Positions 9,662 through 19,075 of a stretch of 64,000 bases of DNA are shown one piece after another (the stretch's first letter is position 1; the number at the start of each line of letters is the position of its first letter). Under the pieces are notes generated by a model. The model made no database searches, had not been told where the DNA came from, and worked only from the letters and a program-made list of their open reading frames with translations. This DNA comes from Anabaena sp. UHCC 0187 (GTDB lineage Bacteria; Cyanobacteriota; Cyanobacteriia; Cyanobacteriales; Nostocaceae), in assembly GCF_009712035.1 (NCBI RefSeq), contig NZ_VILB01000006.1, positions 50,519 through 114,518 of the forward strand. Direction: 5' to 3'. Both the position numbers and the translations under genes were made by a program.

Positions 9662-10507
9662 TTAAATTTGCCAAACTCTGGGAATACAATTACCACGATT
9701 TAGACAAGATACTCGTAATATTTGCCAAATATTTGTAAACCAACTTCTGACTTCAGATGTAGAATTACCACGATATCGGCACAAAAATCCCTGTTGTAAG
9801 CGAGTTACTCCAGCGCAAGAGTTGGGAATGATTAAAGAACGAGCTTCGTCAATAATTTCTTCAGAAACCGGAGTTCCTACCCAAACTAGATTACCAACAA
9901 CGGGTTTTCCTGCTAAACCGTGGGGACTGTGAAATACTTCTTCGCTACCGGGGACGATTTGTCTATCAATCCACAACGGTATACCATTTTGCCAGATTTC
10001 CGTGTGCGATCGCATCTCTCCCTGTAAAAATTTCTCACCCCTAGCACTGCGGCCAAATCGCGTAATTTCCCAGGCTAAATAACTCGCACCCGTAGCTAAT
10101 TCTACCCGTAAATCTTGGCGATAAATTGCCCCATTAAATAAAATTGTTTCTTGGGGTAAATATTCTAAACAAGCATGAGCATCAATTTGTATTTCTATGG
10201 TTTGTCTTGCTGGTAAGCCATTACTGCGATATATTTTACCTGCGGCTGCGGTGGTAATTAATGCGTTTGTTTGGGGTTGAAGATGAATTTGGGAAGATAG
10301 GTGATCGCCTCCGACAACGCCGCCAGCAGTGTGTAAAATTACACTATGGCAAATTTTTTTACCTTCTGGGTAAAAGGGGCGTTGTACCTTAAAAGGGGCT
10401 TGATGGTGGTTGTAAATTAACTGAGTGGAATCTTGGTGATTAGCATAAACTAAGTTAAGTTTGCCATGCCAAGTGCTGGAAATTTTTGTTTCTAAAAGTT
10501 TGCTCAT
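9662..10507 (-). CDS. ureD: Urease accessory protein UreD
   Basis: A 281-residue UreD/UreH protein, which scaffolds UreF and UreG on apo-urease for delivery of nickel and CO2. Conserved segments include LHTAGGVVGGD, ALITTAAAGKIYRS and LEYLPQETILF. Length is typical (about 270-290). It is first in the ureDAB unit; the 143-bp upstream region is shared with the divergent ParA-like fragment and probably carries the urease promoter. Confidence 0.95.
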   Translation of the reverse strand: MSKLLETKISSTWHGKLNLVYANHQDSTQLIYNHHQAPFKVQRPFYPEGKKICHSVILHTAGGVVGGDHLSSQIHLQPQTNALITTAAAGKIYRSNGLPARQTIEIQIDAHACLEYLPQETILFNGAIYRQDLRVELATGASYLAWEITRFGRSARGEKFLQGEMRSHTEIWQNGIPLWIDRQIVPGSEEVFHSPHGLAGKPVVGNLVWVGTPVSEEIIDEARSLIIPNSCAGVTRLQQGFLCRYRGNSTSEVRSWFTNIWQILRVSCLNRGNCIPRVWQI

Positions 10508-10650
10508 TTTCGAGCCAAAATTACGTAATCATCTAAAGTATAATTCAAATCATAATTCACAATCAGGAATTTTTTTGCAGGTAAACGTTAAGTACCATTT
10601 TCGGGCAAAATAGAATAGTATCTCCATAAATACAGCATCTACCAAAAAAT

Positions 10651-10908
10651 ATGACAGCTAAAGTAATTAGTGTTTGCAACCTTAAGGGTGGAGTTGGCAA
10701 AACTACCCTTGTTATGGCCTTAGCAGAGTATTTAGCAGGGGATACAATGTATGGTCAGCGTGTTCTTGCTATTGACTTAGACCCCCAAAGTAACTTAACT
10801 ACTGCCTTAATGTCTGAGGAAGTTTGGGAATGGCAATATAATAACCGAGGGTTGACATTACCTTTTTTGTTTAAAAATTATGAATATTTTTTAGCCAATG
10901 GTAATTAA
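10651..10908 (+). pseudogene. Truncated ParA/AAA_31-like ATPase fragment
   Basis: The 85-codon frame starts MTAKVISVCNLKGGVGKTTLVMALAEYL, an intact deviant Walker A (KGGVGKTT, residues 12-19), followed by RVLAIDLDPQSNLTTALM (Walker A' region). A complete ParA protein needs about 200 more residues (switch II and C-terminal helices), but the frame stops after VWEWQYNNRGLTLPFLFKNYEYF. It abuts another gene remnant, so it looks like a decayed gene rather than a short functional protein. Whether it is expressed is unknown. Confidence 0.75.
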
Positions 10909-11059
10909 TATTAGCTGGGATGGATACTGCACTTCTTCTAATTTGTTGAACCATAGCATATAGCTCGTCTTTGGGAAAAAGTTTAGTGAGGAAATAGCAC
11001 TTTTGGTGCAATATCCATAAAATGTTGGGACAAACTAAGGTATTGCCCGAAATAATCAC
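10871..11059 (-). pseudogene. Remnant of a four-helix-bundle (23S intervening-sequence) protein
   Basis: The central part reads LTKLFPKDELYAMVQQIRRSAVSIPANI, close to the conserved core of the TIGR02436 four-helix-bundle family. The N-terminal helix is replaced by unrelated sequence (MIISGNTLVCPNI) and the frame ends soon after PANI, before the C-terminal helices. It overlaps the 3' end of the ParA-like fragment by 38 bp in convergent orientation. Together they mark a junction of decayed accessory genes. Confidence 0.7.
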
Positions 11060-11156
11060 ACGATTAAAATCATTTATCTTGCATCAATGTAACTTAGACC
11101 ATTAAAACTTGGTTGCCAACTTGGCATTTTCTTGAAAGTCTTGTATTTCCAAGTGT

Positions 11157-11663
11157 TTAAAGAAATCGTGAGTCTTGTCTGTCTCTGAAAAATTCTGTAT
11201 TGGCATTGAGAGGATAGATTTTCTCTGGTGGGGAAATTATCAGCAAATTTTTGCCGTCAGATGGGGAATTTATGGATTTATGACGCTTCTGGGGATTCAA
11301 TTTGTGACTGTTGCGATTGCGTTGAATAGATTTTTGCGTTTCTCGTGAGTTTTGCAGTAGGTAGAAAATTACAAACGAACCTGTAGAACAGCAGAAGATC
11401 ACCGCAATTATCAACCATAGAGGTAGAGGATTACTAGTATCAGAAAATGTGGAAATTGTTGATTGTACTGGGATAAATGGGGTTTCTTCCTGTGCTTTTT
11501 GTGGCAGATAGCCAGTATAACTCAGTTGATTATAGGCAAAAATTGCAACTCCTAGAGGAATTAAGAATAAACTCAAAAACCAGATTCCAGGGTATTTTCT
11601 CAATAGATTTACTAGATTTTTTCTAGGATCTTTATTTTTTTTTAACTCTTGTTCATTATCCAT
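11157..11663 (-). CDS. Hypothetical two-helix membrane protein
   Basis: Two membrane segments are visible: WFLSLFLIPLGVAIFAYNQL near the N-terminus and PLWLIIAVIFCCSTGSFVIFYLL in the middle, separated by about 35 polar residues. A basic, Asn/Ser-rich C-terminal tail follows. The frame is open from an ATG at 11693, but the ATG at 11663 (MDNEQELKKNKDPR) gives a more natural charged N-terminus; which one is used is unclear. I do not recognise the family. It lies between ddl and the urease/ParA debris, 99 bp downstream of ddl. Confidence 0.6.
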   Translation of the reverse strand: MDNEQELKKNKDPRKNLVNLLRKYPGIWFLSLFLIPLGVAIFAYNQLSYTGYLPQKAQEETPFIPVQSTISTFSDTSNPLPLWLIIAVIFCCSTGSFVIFYLLQNSRETQKSIQRNRNSHKLNPQKRHKSINSPSDGKNLLIISPPEKIYPLNANTEFFRDRQDSRFL

Positions 11664-11762
11664 CACTTTAATCACATCAATCACACAAATCATAGTTAAG
11701 ACAAGAGGAAAATATTTATTTTCCCCCTTTATCTAATCCGCTATATCCTCTCCCTAATCCTC

Positions 11763-12824
11763 TTAATTAACTGGAGAATGTCTTTCAATTGCTAGTTGAA
11801 TTAACTGATCTACCAATTGGGCAAAGGGTATACCAGTATTAGCCCAGAGTTGAGGATACATACTTGTAGAAGTAAATCCTGGTAAAGTGTTAATTTCGTT
11901 GATGAAAATTTCTCCCGTAGCCTCCACATAGAAAAAGTCTACTCTGGATAACCCCGCCGCATCAACAGCCGCAAAAGCTTGTAAAGCCATGTCTTGAATT
12001 TGCTGTGCTACTGTATCTGGTAACTTAGCAGGAATGAATAAATCAGCTTTTCCTGGAGTATATTTAGTTTCGTAATCGTAAAAATCACTATCAAAGGTAA
12101 TTTCACCAATGACGGAAGCTTTGGGGTTGTCGTTACCTAAAACCGCACATTCAACTTCTCTGGCCACAACTCCAGCTTCCACAATAATCCGTCTGTCATG
12201 GGTGGCTGCATTGTCTAAAGCTACTTCTAATTCTTGACGCGATCGCACTTTGGCAATTCCCACCGATGAACCTAGATTAGCAGGTTTGACAAAACAGGGA
12301 TAGCCCAATGTGGCTTCAATTTCATCACACAGTTTGGGAAATACGCAAGCATTTGACCAAACTTGCGCCCTGGTAACAGCTTTATATTTTACTTGCGGTA
12401 ATCCCGCTTGGGCAAAAGCCATTTTCATGGCAATTTTATCCATACCCACTGCTGAACCTAATACCCCAGAACCCACAAAGGGAACTTGCGTTAAAGTTAG
12501 TAAGCCTTGAATTGTACCATCTTCGCCATTGGGCCCGTGAAGAACGGGAAACCAAAGGTCAACTTCTTCAATTTCTGGTGGAAATTGCCATAAATTAGGG
12601 GTTATGGTGAGCGGTTCTGTGGGAACACCAGATGCTAAAACTTGTTGTGCAACTTCTCCTGCTTGCCAAACACCATCTTTTTGGATGTAAAAAGGCAAAA
12701 CTTCGTATTTATCCGCATTTTCTTCTAAACTGAGAGCTTGAGCGATCGCCCGTGCCGAAATTATTGAAACCTCATGTTCTCCAGAACGTCCACCAAATAG
12801 CAAACCCACCCGTAGCTTAGTCAT
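11763..12824 (-). CDS. ddl: D-alanine--D-alanine ligase
   Basis: Ddl joins two D-Ala with ATP to make the dipeptide for peptidoglycan precursors, in the cytoplasm. From the ATG at 12824 ([24 protein letters not shown]) the product has 353 residues, the normal length. ATP-grasp landmarks are present: [30 protein letters not shown], the EVECAVLGN segment and [18 protein letters not shown]. The frame stays open upstream to 13091, but those 89 codons merely translate STRR repeats, so the longer start is rejected. GGAG about 13 bases before 12824 is a plausible ribosome-binding site. Confidence 0.96.
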   Translation of the reverse strand: MTKLRVGLLFGGRSGEHEVSIISARAIAQALSLEENADKYEVLPFYIQKDGVWQAGEVAQQVLASGVPTEPLTITPNLWQFPPEIEEVDLWFPVLHGPNGEDGTIQGLLTLTQVPFVGSGVLGSAVGMDKIAMKMAFAQAGLPQVKYKAVTRAQVWSNACVFPKLCDEIEATLGYPCFVKPANLGSSVGIAKVRSRQELEVALDNAATHDRRIIVEAGVVAREVECAVLGNDNPKASVIGEITFDSDFYDYETKYTPGKADLFIPAKLPDTVAQQIQDMALQAFAAVDAAGLSRVDFFYVEATGEIFINEINTLPGFTSTSMYPQLWANTGIPFAQLVDQLIQLAIERHSPVN

Positions 12825-12873
12825 TTTTTTATATATCTCCACAGATCCGCAATTTCCATTATTACCAAAAAAA

Positions 12874-12950
12874 GGGACTGGGGACTGGGGACTGGGGACT
12901 GGGGACTGGGGACTGGGGACTGGGGACTGGGGACTGGGGACTGGGGACTG
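12874..12950. repeat. STRR array, 11 perfect copies of GGGACTG
   Basis: Eleven tandem heptamers without mismatch, between the ddl start and rpsB. This is the CCCCAGT-type heptamer (reverse strand) known as STRR in heterocystous cyanobacteria. Perfect copies imply recent expansion. Confidence 0.97.
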
Positions 12951-12989
12951 GGGAACAGGTAATATTATCTTCTTTCTTCTTTCTTCTTC

Positions 12990-13057
<68 letters not shown>

Positions 13058-13140
13058 TTCCCCAAAAATCCAAGTTCACCACAAAACTCAATATATTTGT
13101 GTTACCCTAGTACAGTTGTCTAAAATCCGCACATCTGGGA

Positions 13141-13199
13141 ATTCGGGTGTTTCTTAAATTGAGAAATGCACCTAGATGGAGGTTTAACCCGAATAGGAG
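13141..13199 (+). promoter_or_regulatory. Three-way-junction leader before rpsB, candidate autoregulatory element
   Basis: ATTCGGGT (13141-13148) pairs perfectly with ACCCGAAT (13187-13194), enclosing two small hairpins: TTTCT/AGAAA (13150-13154 with 13162-13166) and ACCT/AGGT (13170-13173 with 13180-13183). The closing stem directly abuts the Shine-Dalgarno AGGAG (13195-13199), nine bases before the rpsB ATG. This geometry resembles ribosomal-protein leader RNAs that block translation when bound. It is predicted by eye only. Confidence 0.5.
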
Positions 13200-13208
13200 T
13201 AATAAAAT

Positions 13209-13982
13209 ATGCCAGTAGTTTCCTTGGCTCAAATGATGGAGTCAGGTGTTCACTTTGGTCACCAGACCAGACGTTGGAACCCCAAAATGGCTCCTTATAT
13301 CTACACCTCACGAAATGGTGTACATATCATTGACTTGGTGCAAACAGCCCAGTTGATGGATAACGCATATAATTATATGCGGACTCAATCAGAGCAAGGT
13401 AAAAAATTCCTGTTTGTTGGTACTAAGCGCCAAGCAGCCGGAATTATTGCCCAAGAAGCCCTCCGTTGTGGTTCTCACTACATTAACCAACGTTGGTTGG
13501 GTGGAATGCTCACCAACTGGGCAACCATTAAAACCAGAGCCGAGCGTCTCAAAGATTTAGAACGGAGAGAAGAAAGCGGCGCACTGGATTTATTACCAAA
13601 GAAAGAAGCCTCCATGCTGCGTCGGGAAATGACGAAGCTACAAAAATACTTGGGCGGCATTAAAAATATGCGGAAAGTCCCCGATATCGTGGTTATTGTT
13701 GACCAAAAGCGGGAATATAACGCAGTTCAAGAATGCGAAAAATTGGGTATCCCCATTGTGTCTATGTTAGATACAAACTGTGACCCAGACGTTGTAGATA
13801 TTCCTATCCCAGCCAACGACGACGCAATCAGATCCATTAAGCTAATTGTCGGTAAATTAGCAGATGCTATCTACGAAGGCCGTCACGGTCAGCTAGAAGC
13901 GGAAGAAGATTACGATGATTACGCTGACGAAGACTACGAATACGATGAAAGTGATAGCACTGAATCAGAAGGCGAAGCATAA
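13209..13982 (+). CDS. rpsB: 30S ribosomal protein S2
   Basis: A 257-residue S2 protein of the small ribosomal subunit. Conserved stretches are [37 protein letters not shown] and [15 protein letters not shown]...PANDDA. The C-terminus is a long acidic Asp/Glu/Tyr tail (from about residue 225), as in other cyanobacterial S2 proteins. AGGAG lies ten bases upstream of the ATG. It is followed by tsf after a 97-bp spacer holding a strong hairpin, the usual rpsB-tsf operon. Confidence 0.98.
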   Translation: MPVVSLAQMMESGVHFGHQTRRWNPKMAPYIYTSRNGVHIIDLVQTAQLMDNAYNYMRTQSEQGKKFLFVGTKRQAAGIIAQEALRCGSHYINQRWLGGMLTNWATIKTRAERLKDLERREESGALDLLPKKEASMLRREMTKLQKYLGGIKNMRKVPDIVVIVDQKREYNAVQECEKLGIPIVSMLDTNCDPDVVDIPIPANDDAIRSIKLIVGKLADAIYEGRHGQLEAEEDYDDYADEDYEYDESDSTESEGEA

Positions 13983-14004
13983 GTATCTGTAATCAGGATT
14001 AAAC

Positions 14005-14037
14005 GATTCTAAGATGAGCAGGATTCATCTTAGAATC
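14005..14037 (+). terminator. Intercistronic hairpin between rpsB and tsf
   Basis: GATTCTAAGATGA (14005-14017) pairs perfectly with TCATCTTAGAATC (14025-14037), a 13-bp stem with a 7-base loop. No clear U-run follows, so it is more likely a partial terminator or mRNA processing/stability element that lowers tsf relative to rpsB. Confidence 0.6.
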
Positions 14038-14079
14038 TTGAATAATATTTGTATCTGTCAAGTTAAGAATTGAGGCAAT

Positions 14080-15021
14080 ATGGCGGAAATATCTGCAAAA
14101 CTCGTCCAAGAGCTACGCCAAAAAACCGGTGCTGGCATGATGGACTGCAAAAAAGCACTAAAGGAAAATGACGGCGATATCGAAGCAGCAACCACCTGGT
14201 TACGGCAAAAAGGTATTGCCAAAGCTGATAAAGGAAGCAGTCGCATTGCCGCAGAAGGTCTAGTAGATACCTACATTCAGCCTGATGGTCAGGTAGGTGT
14301 ACTTATAGAAGTTAACTGCCAAACCGACTTTGTTGCCCGCAATGAAGCTTTTAAAGCCTTAGTTAAGAATCTGGCACAACAAGCTGCAACTACTGATAGT
14401 GTGGAGTCTTTATTGGCTCAACCCTATATTGAAAAGTCCAGCGTCACTGTTGATGAATTCATCAAAGAAACCATTGCTACCCTTGGTGAAAATATTCAAG
14501 TGCGTCGCTTTGTTAATTTCTCTCTAGCTAACACATCAGGAATAGCAGATAGCTATATTCACACTGGTGGTCGTGTTGGTGTATTAGTGGAATTGACCGC
14601 TCAAAGTGCTTCAGCCGCTGCTAATGAAGAATTCCAAAGTTTGGCTAAAAATGCAGCAATGCAAGTTGCCGCTTGTCCCAACGTTGAATACGTTAGCGTA
14701 GACCAAATCCCTGCCGAAATTGTCACCAAAGAAAAAGGCATCGAAATGGGTAAGGACGACTTGGGTAACAAACCAGAGAACATCAAAGAAAAGATTGTTC
14801 AAGGTAGAATTGATAAGCGCCTTAAAGAAATGACTTTACTAGATCAACCTTATATCCGTGATCAAAGTATTTCCGTAGAAGACTTGGTGAAGCAAGTAAA
14901 ATCCAAAATTGGCGAAGAAATTCAAGTTAGTCGCTTTGTGCGCTATGTACTCGGTGAAGGCATTGAAAAGAACGAAATGAGCTTTGCTGATGAAGTTGCT
15001 GCCCAAATTGGTGCTAAGTAA
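14080..15021 (+). CDS. tsf: Translation elongation factor Ts
   Basis: A 313-residue EF-Ts, the guanine-nucleotide exchange factor for EF-Tu. The N-terminal UBA-like domain ([22 protein letters not shown]) and the core [10 protein letters not shown] motif near residue 85 that displaces Mg/GDP are intact. Two homologous core subdomains follow (QVRRFVNF and [13 protein letters not shown]), matching the longer EF-Ts of cyanobacteria and plastids. It is second in the rpsB-tsf operon, closed by a terminator at 15131. Confidence 0.98.
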   Translation: MAEISAKLVQELRQKTGAGMMDCKKALKENDGDIEAATTWLRQKGIAKADKGSSRIAAEGLVDTYIQPDGQVGVLIEVNCQTDFVARNEAFKALVKNLAQQAATTDSVESLLAQPYIEKSSVTVDEFIKETIATLGENIQVRRFVNFSLANTSGIADSYIHTGGRVGVLVELTAQSASAAANEEFQSLAKNAAMQVAACPNVEYVSVDQIPAEIVTKEKGIEMGKDDLGNKPENIKEKIVQGRIDKRLKEMTLLDQPYIRDQSISVEDLVKQVKSKIGEEIQVSRFVRYVLGEGIEKNEMSFADEVAAQIGAK

Positions 15022-15130
15022 TTTTGTTTTTAGTCATTTGTCAGTGGTCAGTTGTCAGTGGTTAAGCATATGTACTTAATAGTTGGCTGCTGATTATGGA
15101 CTTTTACCTTTGACTAATAACTATTTCTAT

Positions 15131-15168
15131 TACAGGCCACGCACAATATGCTGGCCTGTATTTTATTT
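15131..15168 (+). terminator. Rho-independent terminator of rpsB-tsf
   Basis: TACAGGCCA (15131-15139) pairs with TGGCCTGTA (15152-15160), followed by TTTTATTT. It lies 110 bp after tsf. Heptamer scraps of the TTGTCAG type flank it on both sides (about 15041-15062 and 15221-15247). Confidence 0.75.
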
Positions 15169-15257
15169 AAATGATAATTATTTATTCAAAATTAAGTATA
15201 TTTGTACTATAGAAAGCAACGGACAACTAACAACTGACAACTGACCAGCTTAAAGTT

Positions 15258-16166
15258 ATGGCAAGAGCAATTGAACGGATAGAAAAAGATATTACTGACT
15301 TAAAAGAGGCGATTAGTGCGATCGCTCAAGAACTCAATTTAGCCTATACTAAATATATAAATATCTTGGGATCAGCCTTACAAAAACAATTAATTTTAGC
15401 TAGTTATTACCTGTGTACCCAAGAATATCCTGATGAATTTCTCAAATTATCACTAAATCAGCGGCAAAAATTACAGCAAGGTATTCGTAAATTAAGTCAA
15501 CAAGCCGCTAAAGAATTAATTAATTATATTCAACCCCCAGAAGTTACCGAAACAGAAACAGTTGTAGATGCGGAGAAACAAGCGGAGAAAGAAGAGAAAA
15601 CTGAAGAAGAAAACGAGGAAAACACAGAAAAACTAGAAGAAAAAGAAGAACAACAACAAGAACAACAACAAGAACAACAAGAACAACAACCTAAAGCCTT
15701 AGATCCTTCTAACCCCATAGAACTAGTTGAATGGCAACAAGATTTAGAAGAAGAGATTCAAGAAACTTTGCAAAAAGTCTCCCAAGCAGTTAATATTTTA
15801 ATCCAAAAAACCGGGGTTTTACCTAAAAAACTACCAGAACCCATATTAGCCGCCGCCACCGCTGCTGCTGCTTCCTCAGAAGGTTCTAGTAATATGATAC
15901 CTAGCCCTCCCAATCTATTAAACTTAGTCATAGAAATTAGTGACGAGGAAGATTCCGAAGATTCTAGCCTGACTCAGATTGTGGCTATTCACCTGCGACT
16001 CGGAGAAATAGAATTTGCTGAAACGACACTATTGTCAGAGCGCAAGGGAATTAGTAATATCTTAATGCGACTGAATAAACTAGGACGAGAATATCAAAAA
16101 AGGCAACGAGAACTTAAAATTTCTGAAGCTGAAGCTGCTTGGCGTGCCAGTTGGTTTGAAGATTAG
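15258..16166 (+). CDS. Acidic coiled-coil protein, conserved in cyanobacteria, function unknown
   Basis: A 302-residue soluble protein. Residues 1-90 are helical (IERIEKDITDLKEAISAIAQELN); about 95-155 are an extreme Glu/Gln/Lys segment including runs of Gln-Gln-Glu encoded by a CAA/GAA microsatellite; the C-terminal 80 residues form a charged helical domain (IAIHLRLGEIEFAETTLLSERKGI-like, ending in EAAWRASWFED). No signal peptide or membrane segment. I do not recognise a named family. It stands alone between the tsf terminator and the cobalamin riboswitch. Confidence 0.65.
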   Translation: MARAIERIEKDITDLKEAISAIAQELNLAYTKYINILGSALQKQLILASYYLCTQEYPDEFLKLSLNQRQKLQQGIRKLSQQAAKELINYIQPPEVTETETVVDAEKQAEKEEKTEEENEENTEKLEEKEEQQQEQQQEQQEQQPKALDPSNPIELVEWQQDLEEEIQETLQKVSQAVNILIQKTGVLPKKLPEPILAAATAAAASSEGSSNMIPSPPNLLNLVIEISDEEDSEDSSLTQIVAIHLRLGEIEFAETTLLSERKGISNILMRLNKLGREYQKRQRELKISEAEAAWRASWFED

Positions 16167-16208
16167 TACCTTTTTGAGGAATTAAAAATAGAAGTGATAT
16201 AGTTGTGA

Positions 16209-16323
16209 CTATCGGTTCTAATGGGGAGCAGCCATTGGACGTGAGGGGGAAAGTCTGGTGCAAATCCGGCGCTGTCCCGCAACTGTGAGCCATAATATGG
16301 TGAGTCAGGATGCCCGCCGATAG
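16209..16323 (+). promoter_or_regulatory. Cobalamin (B12) riboswitch upstream of cbiM
   Basis: The closing stem CTATCGG (16209-16215)/CCGATAG (16317-16323) encloses the conserved B12-box region AAGTCTGGTGCAAATCCGG, GCTGTCCCGCAACTGTGAGCC and GAGTCAGGATGCC. Only 40 bases separate it from the cbiM start codon. Family knowledge: adenosylcobalamin binding shuts off downstream expression, which fits a cobalt uptake operon. Confidence 0.95.
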
Positions 16324-16363
16324 AAAAGAAAAGAAGACGTTTATATAAATCTGCGAGGTACAG

Positions 16364-17146
16364 ATGATAACTAGAAAAAAACAGGCGTTAGTGAGTCTAA
16401 CACTGATGGCTGTTATTAGCTTTTATTTAGTAGTTGGTTTTCCCAAACCTGCCTACGCAATGCACATTATGGAAGGTTTTTTACCAGTGCAGTGGGCGAT
16501 TTTTTGGTGGGTTGTGGCATTACCATTTTTTATTTTAGGGTTGCGGAGTCTGACTCGGATTACCCAAGCTAACCCAGAGTTGAAACTTTTGTTAGGTTTG
16601 GCTGGTGCTTTTACTTTTGTCCTGTCAGCGTTAAAAATCCCTTCTGTCACAGGTAGCTGTTCTCACCCCACAGGAACAGGTTTAGGTGCGGTGCTGTTTG
16701 GACCCCTGACGATGACAGTTTTGGGTAGCTTAGTATTGTTATTTCAGGCTTTGTTACTGGCACATGGTGGATTAACTACCTTGGGTGCAAATGCTTTTTC
16801 AATGGCAATTGCTGGACCATTCGCAGCCTACTGGATCTATAATCTCACCATGCGCCTGAGTGGTAAACAAACAATCGCCATATTTTTAGCCGCAGCATTG
16901 GCAGATTTACTCACCTATATTATTACTTCTATCCAACTAGCCTTGGCTTTTCCTGCACCTGTGGGTGGATTTATCGCTTCATTTGCCAAGTTCGCAGGAA
17001 TTTTTGCAATTACTCAAGTACCCTTAGCAATTAGTGAAGGATTATTAACTGTCTTGGTTTGGAACTGGTTACAATCTTATAATCCTCAAGAATTGGAACT
17101 TCTGCAATTAATTAAGGGAAGAAATCACAGTAATGAATCAATCTAA
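16364..17146 (+). CDS. cbiM: Cobalt ECF transporter substrate-binding membrane protein CbiM
   Basis: The 260-residue S-component of a cobalt energy-coupling-factor transporter. A signal-like N-terminus of about 32 residues precedes the invariant Met33-His34 (MHIMEGFLP); in this family the leader is removed so that Met-His becomes the N-terminus and ligates Co2+. Several membrane helices follow, with the conserved [13 protein letters not shown] motif. GAGG lies seven bases before the ATG. It is the first gene after the B12 riboswitch and overlaps cbiN by 14 bp. Confidence 0.97.
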   Translation: MITRKKQALVSLTLMAVISFYLVVGFPKPAYAMHIMEGFLPVQWAIFWWVVALPFFILGLRSLTRITQANPELKLLLGLAGAFTFVLSALKIPSVTGSCSHPTGTGLGAVLFGPLTMTVLGSLVLLFQALLLAHGGLTTLGANAFSMAIAGPFAAYWIYNLTMRLSGKQTIAIFLAAALADLLTYIITSIQLALAFPAPVGGFIASFAKFAGIFAITQVPLAISEGLLTVLVWNWLQSYNPQELELLQLIKGRNHSNESI

Positions 17147-17435
17147 AAAAAGTTTAAATAACTGGTTTTTAATATTAGGCGTTTTAGCTTTAGCAGTTGC
17201 ACCATTAATCTTTGTGCGTAATGGAAAATTTGGTGGTTCTGATGACAAAGCTAAAGCCGCTATTACAGAAATACAACCTGAATATAAACCTTGGGTTAAA
17301 TCAATATTTGAACCGGCTAGTGGAGAAATAGCCAGTTTATTATTTGCTTCTCAAGCGGCTTTAGGTGCGGGAGTAGTTGGTTATGCAATTGGTGTATATA
17401 AAGGACGTTCCGAACAAAAAAGACGGGAAGAATGA
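17133..17435 (+). CDS. cbiN: Cobalt transporter auxiliary protein CbiN
   Basis: A 100-residue protein with two membrane helices ([19 protein letters not shown] and the region around [23 protein letters not shown]) joined by a periplasmic loop containing FGGSDDKA and ...[16 protein letters not shown], the CbiN hallmark. CbiN assists metal loading of CbiM. It overlaps cbiM (14 bp) and cbiQ (4 bp), indicating translational coupling. Confidence 0.95.
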   Translation: MNQSKKSLNNWFLILGVLALAVAPLIFVRNGKFGGSDDKAKAAITEIQPEYKPWVKSIFEPASGEIASLLFASQAALGAGVVGYAIGVYKGRSEQKRREE

Positions 17436-18238
17436 CTCTACAATTAGATACCCTAGCTTACACGAATCAACTGCGAAGATTACCGCCAGAACATAAATTG
17501 ATTTTTGCCTTGACGACTCTGATTATTTCTCTTTGCACTCATCCTTTAGTCCAAATCTTGATAGTAATTTGGATGAGCATTTGGACAGTAATTTATGCAA
17601 AAATTCCTGTTGGTGTTTATTGGCGATTGTTAATGTTCACCATAGTTTTTTGTTTAACAAGTTTACCCGCACTCATGGTAAATGGAATTGCAATTGCTAA
17701 TTTGCCAATCGTCCAATTAGACTCATGGTATGGAATGACTTTTGGACAATTCTATATTTACATTAGTCGTACTGGCAGTATGCAAGCATGGGAAATTTTA
17801 ACTAGATCATTAGCCTCTGTTTCTTGTTTATATTTTCTCATGTTAACTGTCCCGTTCACAGAAATTTTGCAAACTCTCCGTTACTTGAGATTTCCAGCAC
17901 TCTTAACCGATTTATTATTACTAATGTATCGGTTTATTTTCATTCTGCTAAAAACAGCTAATGAATTATTGACAGCACAAAAATCTCGTGGTGGCTACCG
18001 CAATTGGCATACTAGCATGAAAAGTTTAGCATTATTAATTGGACAATTATTACAGCGAACTTTACAACAATATAGTCAATTTTCTCTAGGACTGCAAGCA
18101 AGGGGTTTTAGTGGTGAATTGCGATTTTGGCATCCCCGACGTTATCGTTCATCTCCACGATATACCATTGAAGCAATTTGTGGCTGTGTATTATTAATAG
18201 GATTAGAAATTTGCCAAAATGCAGGAATATTTACTTGA
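17432..18238 (+). CDS. cbiQ: Cobalt ECF transporter transmembrane component CbiQ
   Basis: The 268-residue T-component that couples ATP hydrolysis to CbiM. Several membrane helices are followed by the cytoplasmic coupling-helix signatures (KSRGGYRN and LQARGFSG), the two short Ala-Arg-Gly type motifs expected in EcfT/CbiQ proteins. It overlaps cbiN by 4 bp and cbiO by 20 bp. Confidence 0.95.
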   Translation: MTLQLDTLAYTNQLRRLPPEHKLIFALTTLIISLCTHPLVQILIVIWMSIWTVIYAKIPVGVYWRLLMFTIVFCLTSLPALMVNGIAIANLPIVQLDSWYGMTFGQFYIYISRTGSMQAWEILTRSLASVSCLYFLMLTVPFTEILQTLRYLRFPALLTDLLLLMYRFIFILLKTANELLTAQKSRGGYRNWHTSMKSLALLIGQLLQRTLQQYSQFSLGLQARGFSGELRFWHPRRYRSSPRYTIEAICGCVLLIGLEICQNAGIFT

Positions 18239-19037
18239 ATTTGAGCAGGTATATTACACTTATCCAGGTTCAGCAAAGCTAAAGCAATCAGCTTTAAATG
18301 GTTTAACCATGAGGATTCCTTCCGGGAAAAAGTGTGCCTTAATTGGTCAAAATGGTTGTGGTAAAACCACACTTTTCTTACTAGCTAACGGACTTTATAA
18401 ACCAAATTCGGGAATTGTCAGTTGGTGTGGCAAACCATTAATTTATAATCGTCAATATCTCAGTAAAATTCGCAAAAAAGTTGGTTTAGTATTTCAAGAT
18501 CCAGAACAACAATTAGTAGCTTCTACGGTTGAAGAAGATATTTCTTATGGTTTGTGTAATTTAGGTTTACCCGAAACAGAAATTAAGGATCGAGTAGCAC
18601 AAGCTTTAATTGAATTTGGACTAACTGATTTAGCAGAAACCCCAGTACATCATTTAAGTTTAGGGCAAAAAAAGCGAGTTTCCATAGCTGATGTCATGGT
18701 ACTGCAACCGCAACTATTAGTATTAGATGAACCAACTGCATATTTAGATATTAGGCATACTCGAAACTTCATGAAAACCCTCAAGAAAATTCATCAAAAT
18801 GGCAATACTCTATTAATGGCAACTCACGATTTAGATTTAGTCTATCGCTGGGCAGATTGGGTTTTTGTCATGGATCAAGGAAAATTGATGCTAGAAGGAA
18901 CACCAGAGGATGTATTTAGCCAGCGCACACTTTTGGAAGAATTAGAATTGGGTGTACCATTAATATATGAGATGTTGTTTAGTGGACTATCTCCTGAAGA
19001 GAAAATAATTATAGAAAGATTTATTCAAGTCAAATAA
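18219..19037 (+). CDS. cbiO: Cobalt ECF transporter ATPase CbiO
   Basis: A 272-residue ABC ATPase, the energising subunit of the cobalt importer. Walker A GQNGCGKTT (about 43-51), Q-loop VFQDPEQQL, signature LSLGQKKR (a conservative variant of LSGGQ common in CbiO), Walker B LLVLDEPTAYLD and the switch His in MATHDLDL are present. It ends the cbiMNQO operon; the next gene converges on it with a 38-bp gap. Confidence 0.96.
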   Translation: MQEYLLEFEQVYYTYPGSAKLKQSALNGLTMRIPSGKKCALIGQNGCGKTTLFLLANGLYKPNSGIVSWCGKPLIYNRQYLSKIRKKVGLVFQDPEQQLVASTVEEDISYGLCNLGLPETEIKDRVAQALIEFGLTDLAETPVHHLSLGQKKRVSIADVMVLQPQLLVLDEPTAYLDIRHTRNFMKTLKKIHQNGNTLLMATHDLDLVYRWADWVFVMDQGKLMLEGTPEDVFSQRTLLEELELGVPLIYEMLFSGLSPEEKIIIERFIQVK

Positions 19038-19075
19038 AGACTTACAGTAGTTCTTAACTGACTTGAATAGTAAGT

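Noticed and set aside
10581..10595. GTA...TAC pair resembling an NtcA nitrogen-control site upstream of ureD
   Set aside because: The spacing is nine bases rather than the required eight, so it does not fit the NtcA consensus.
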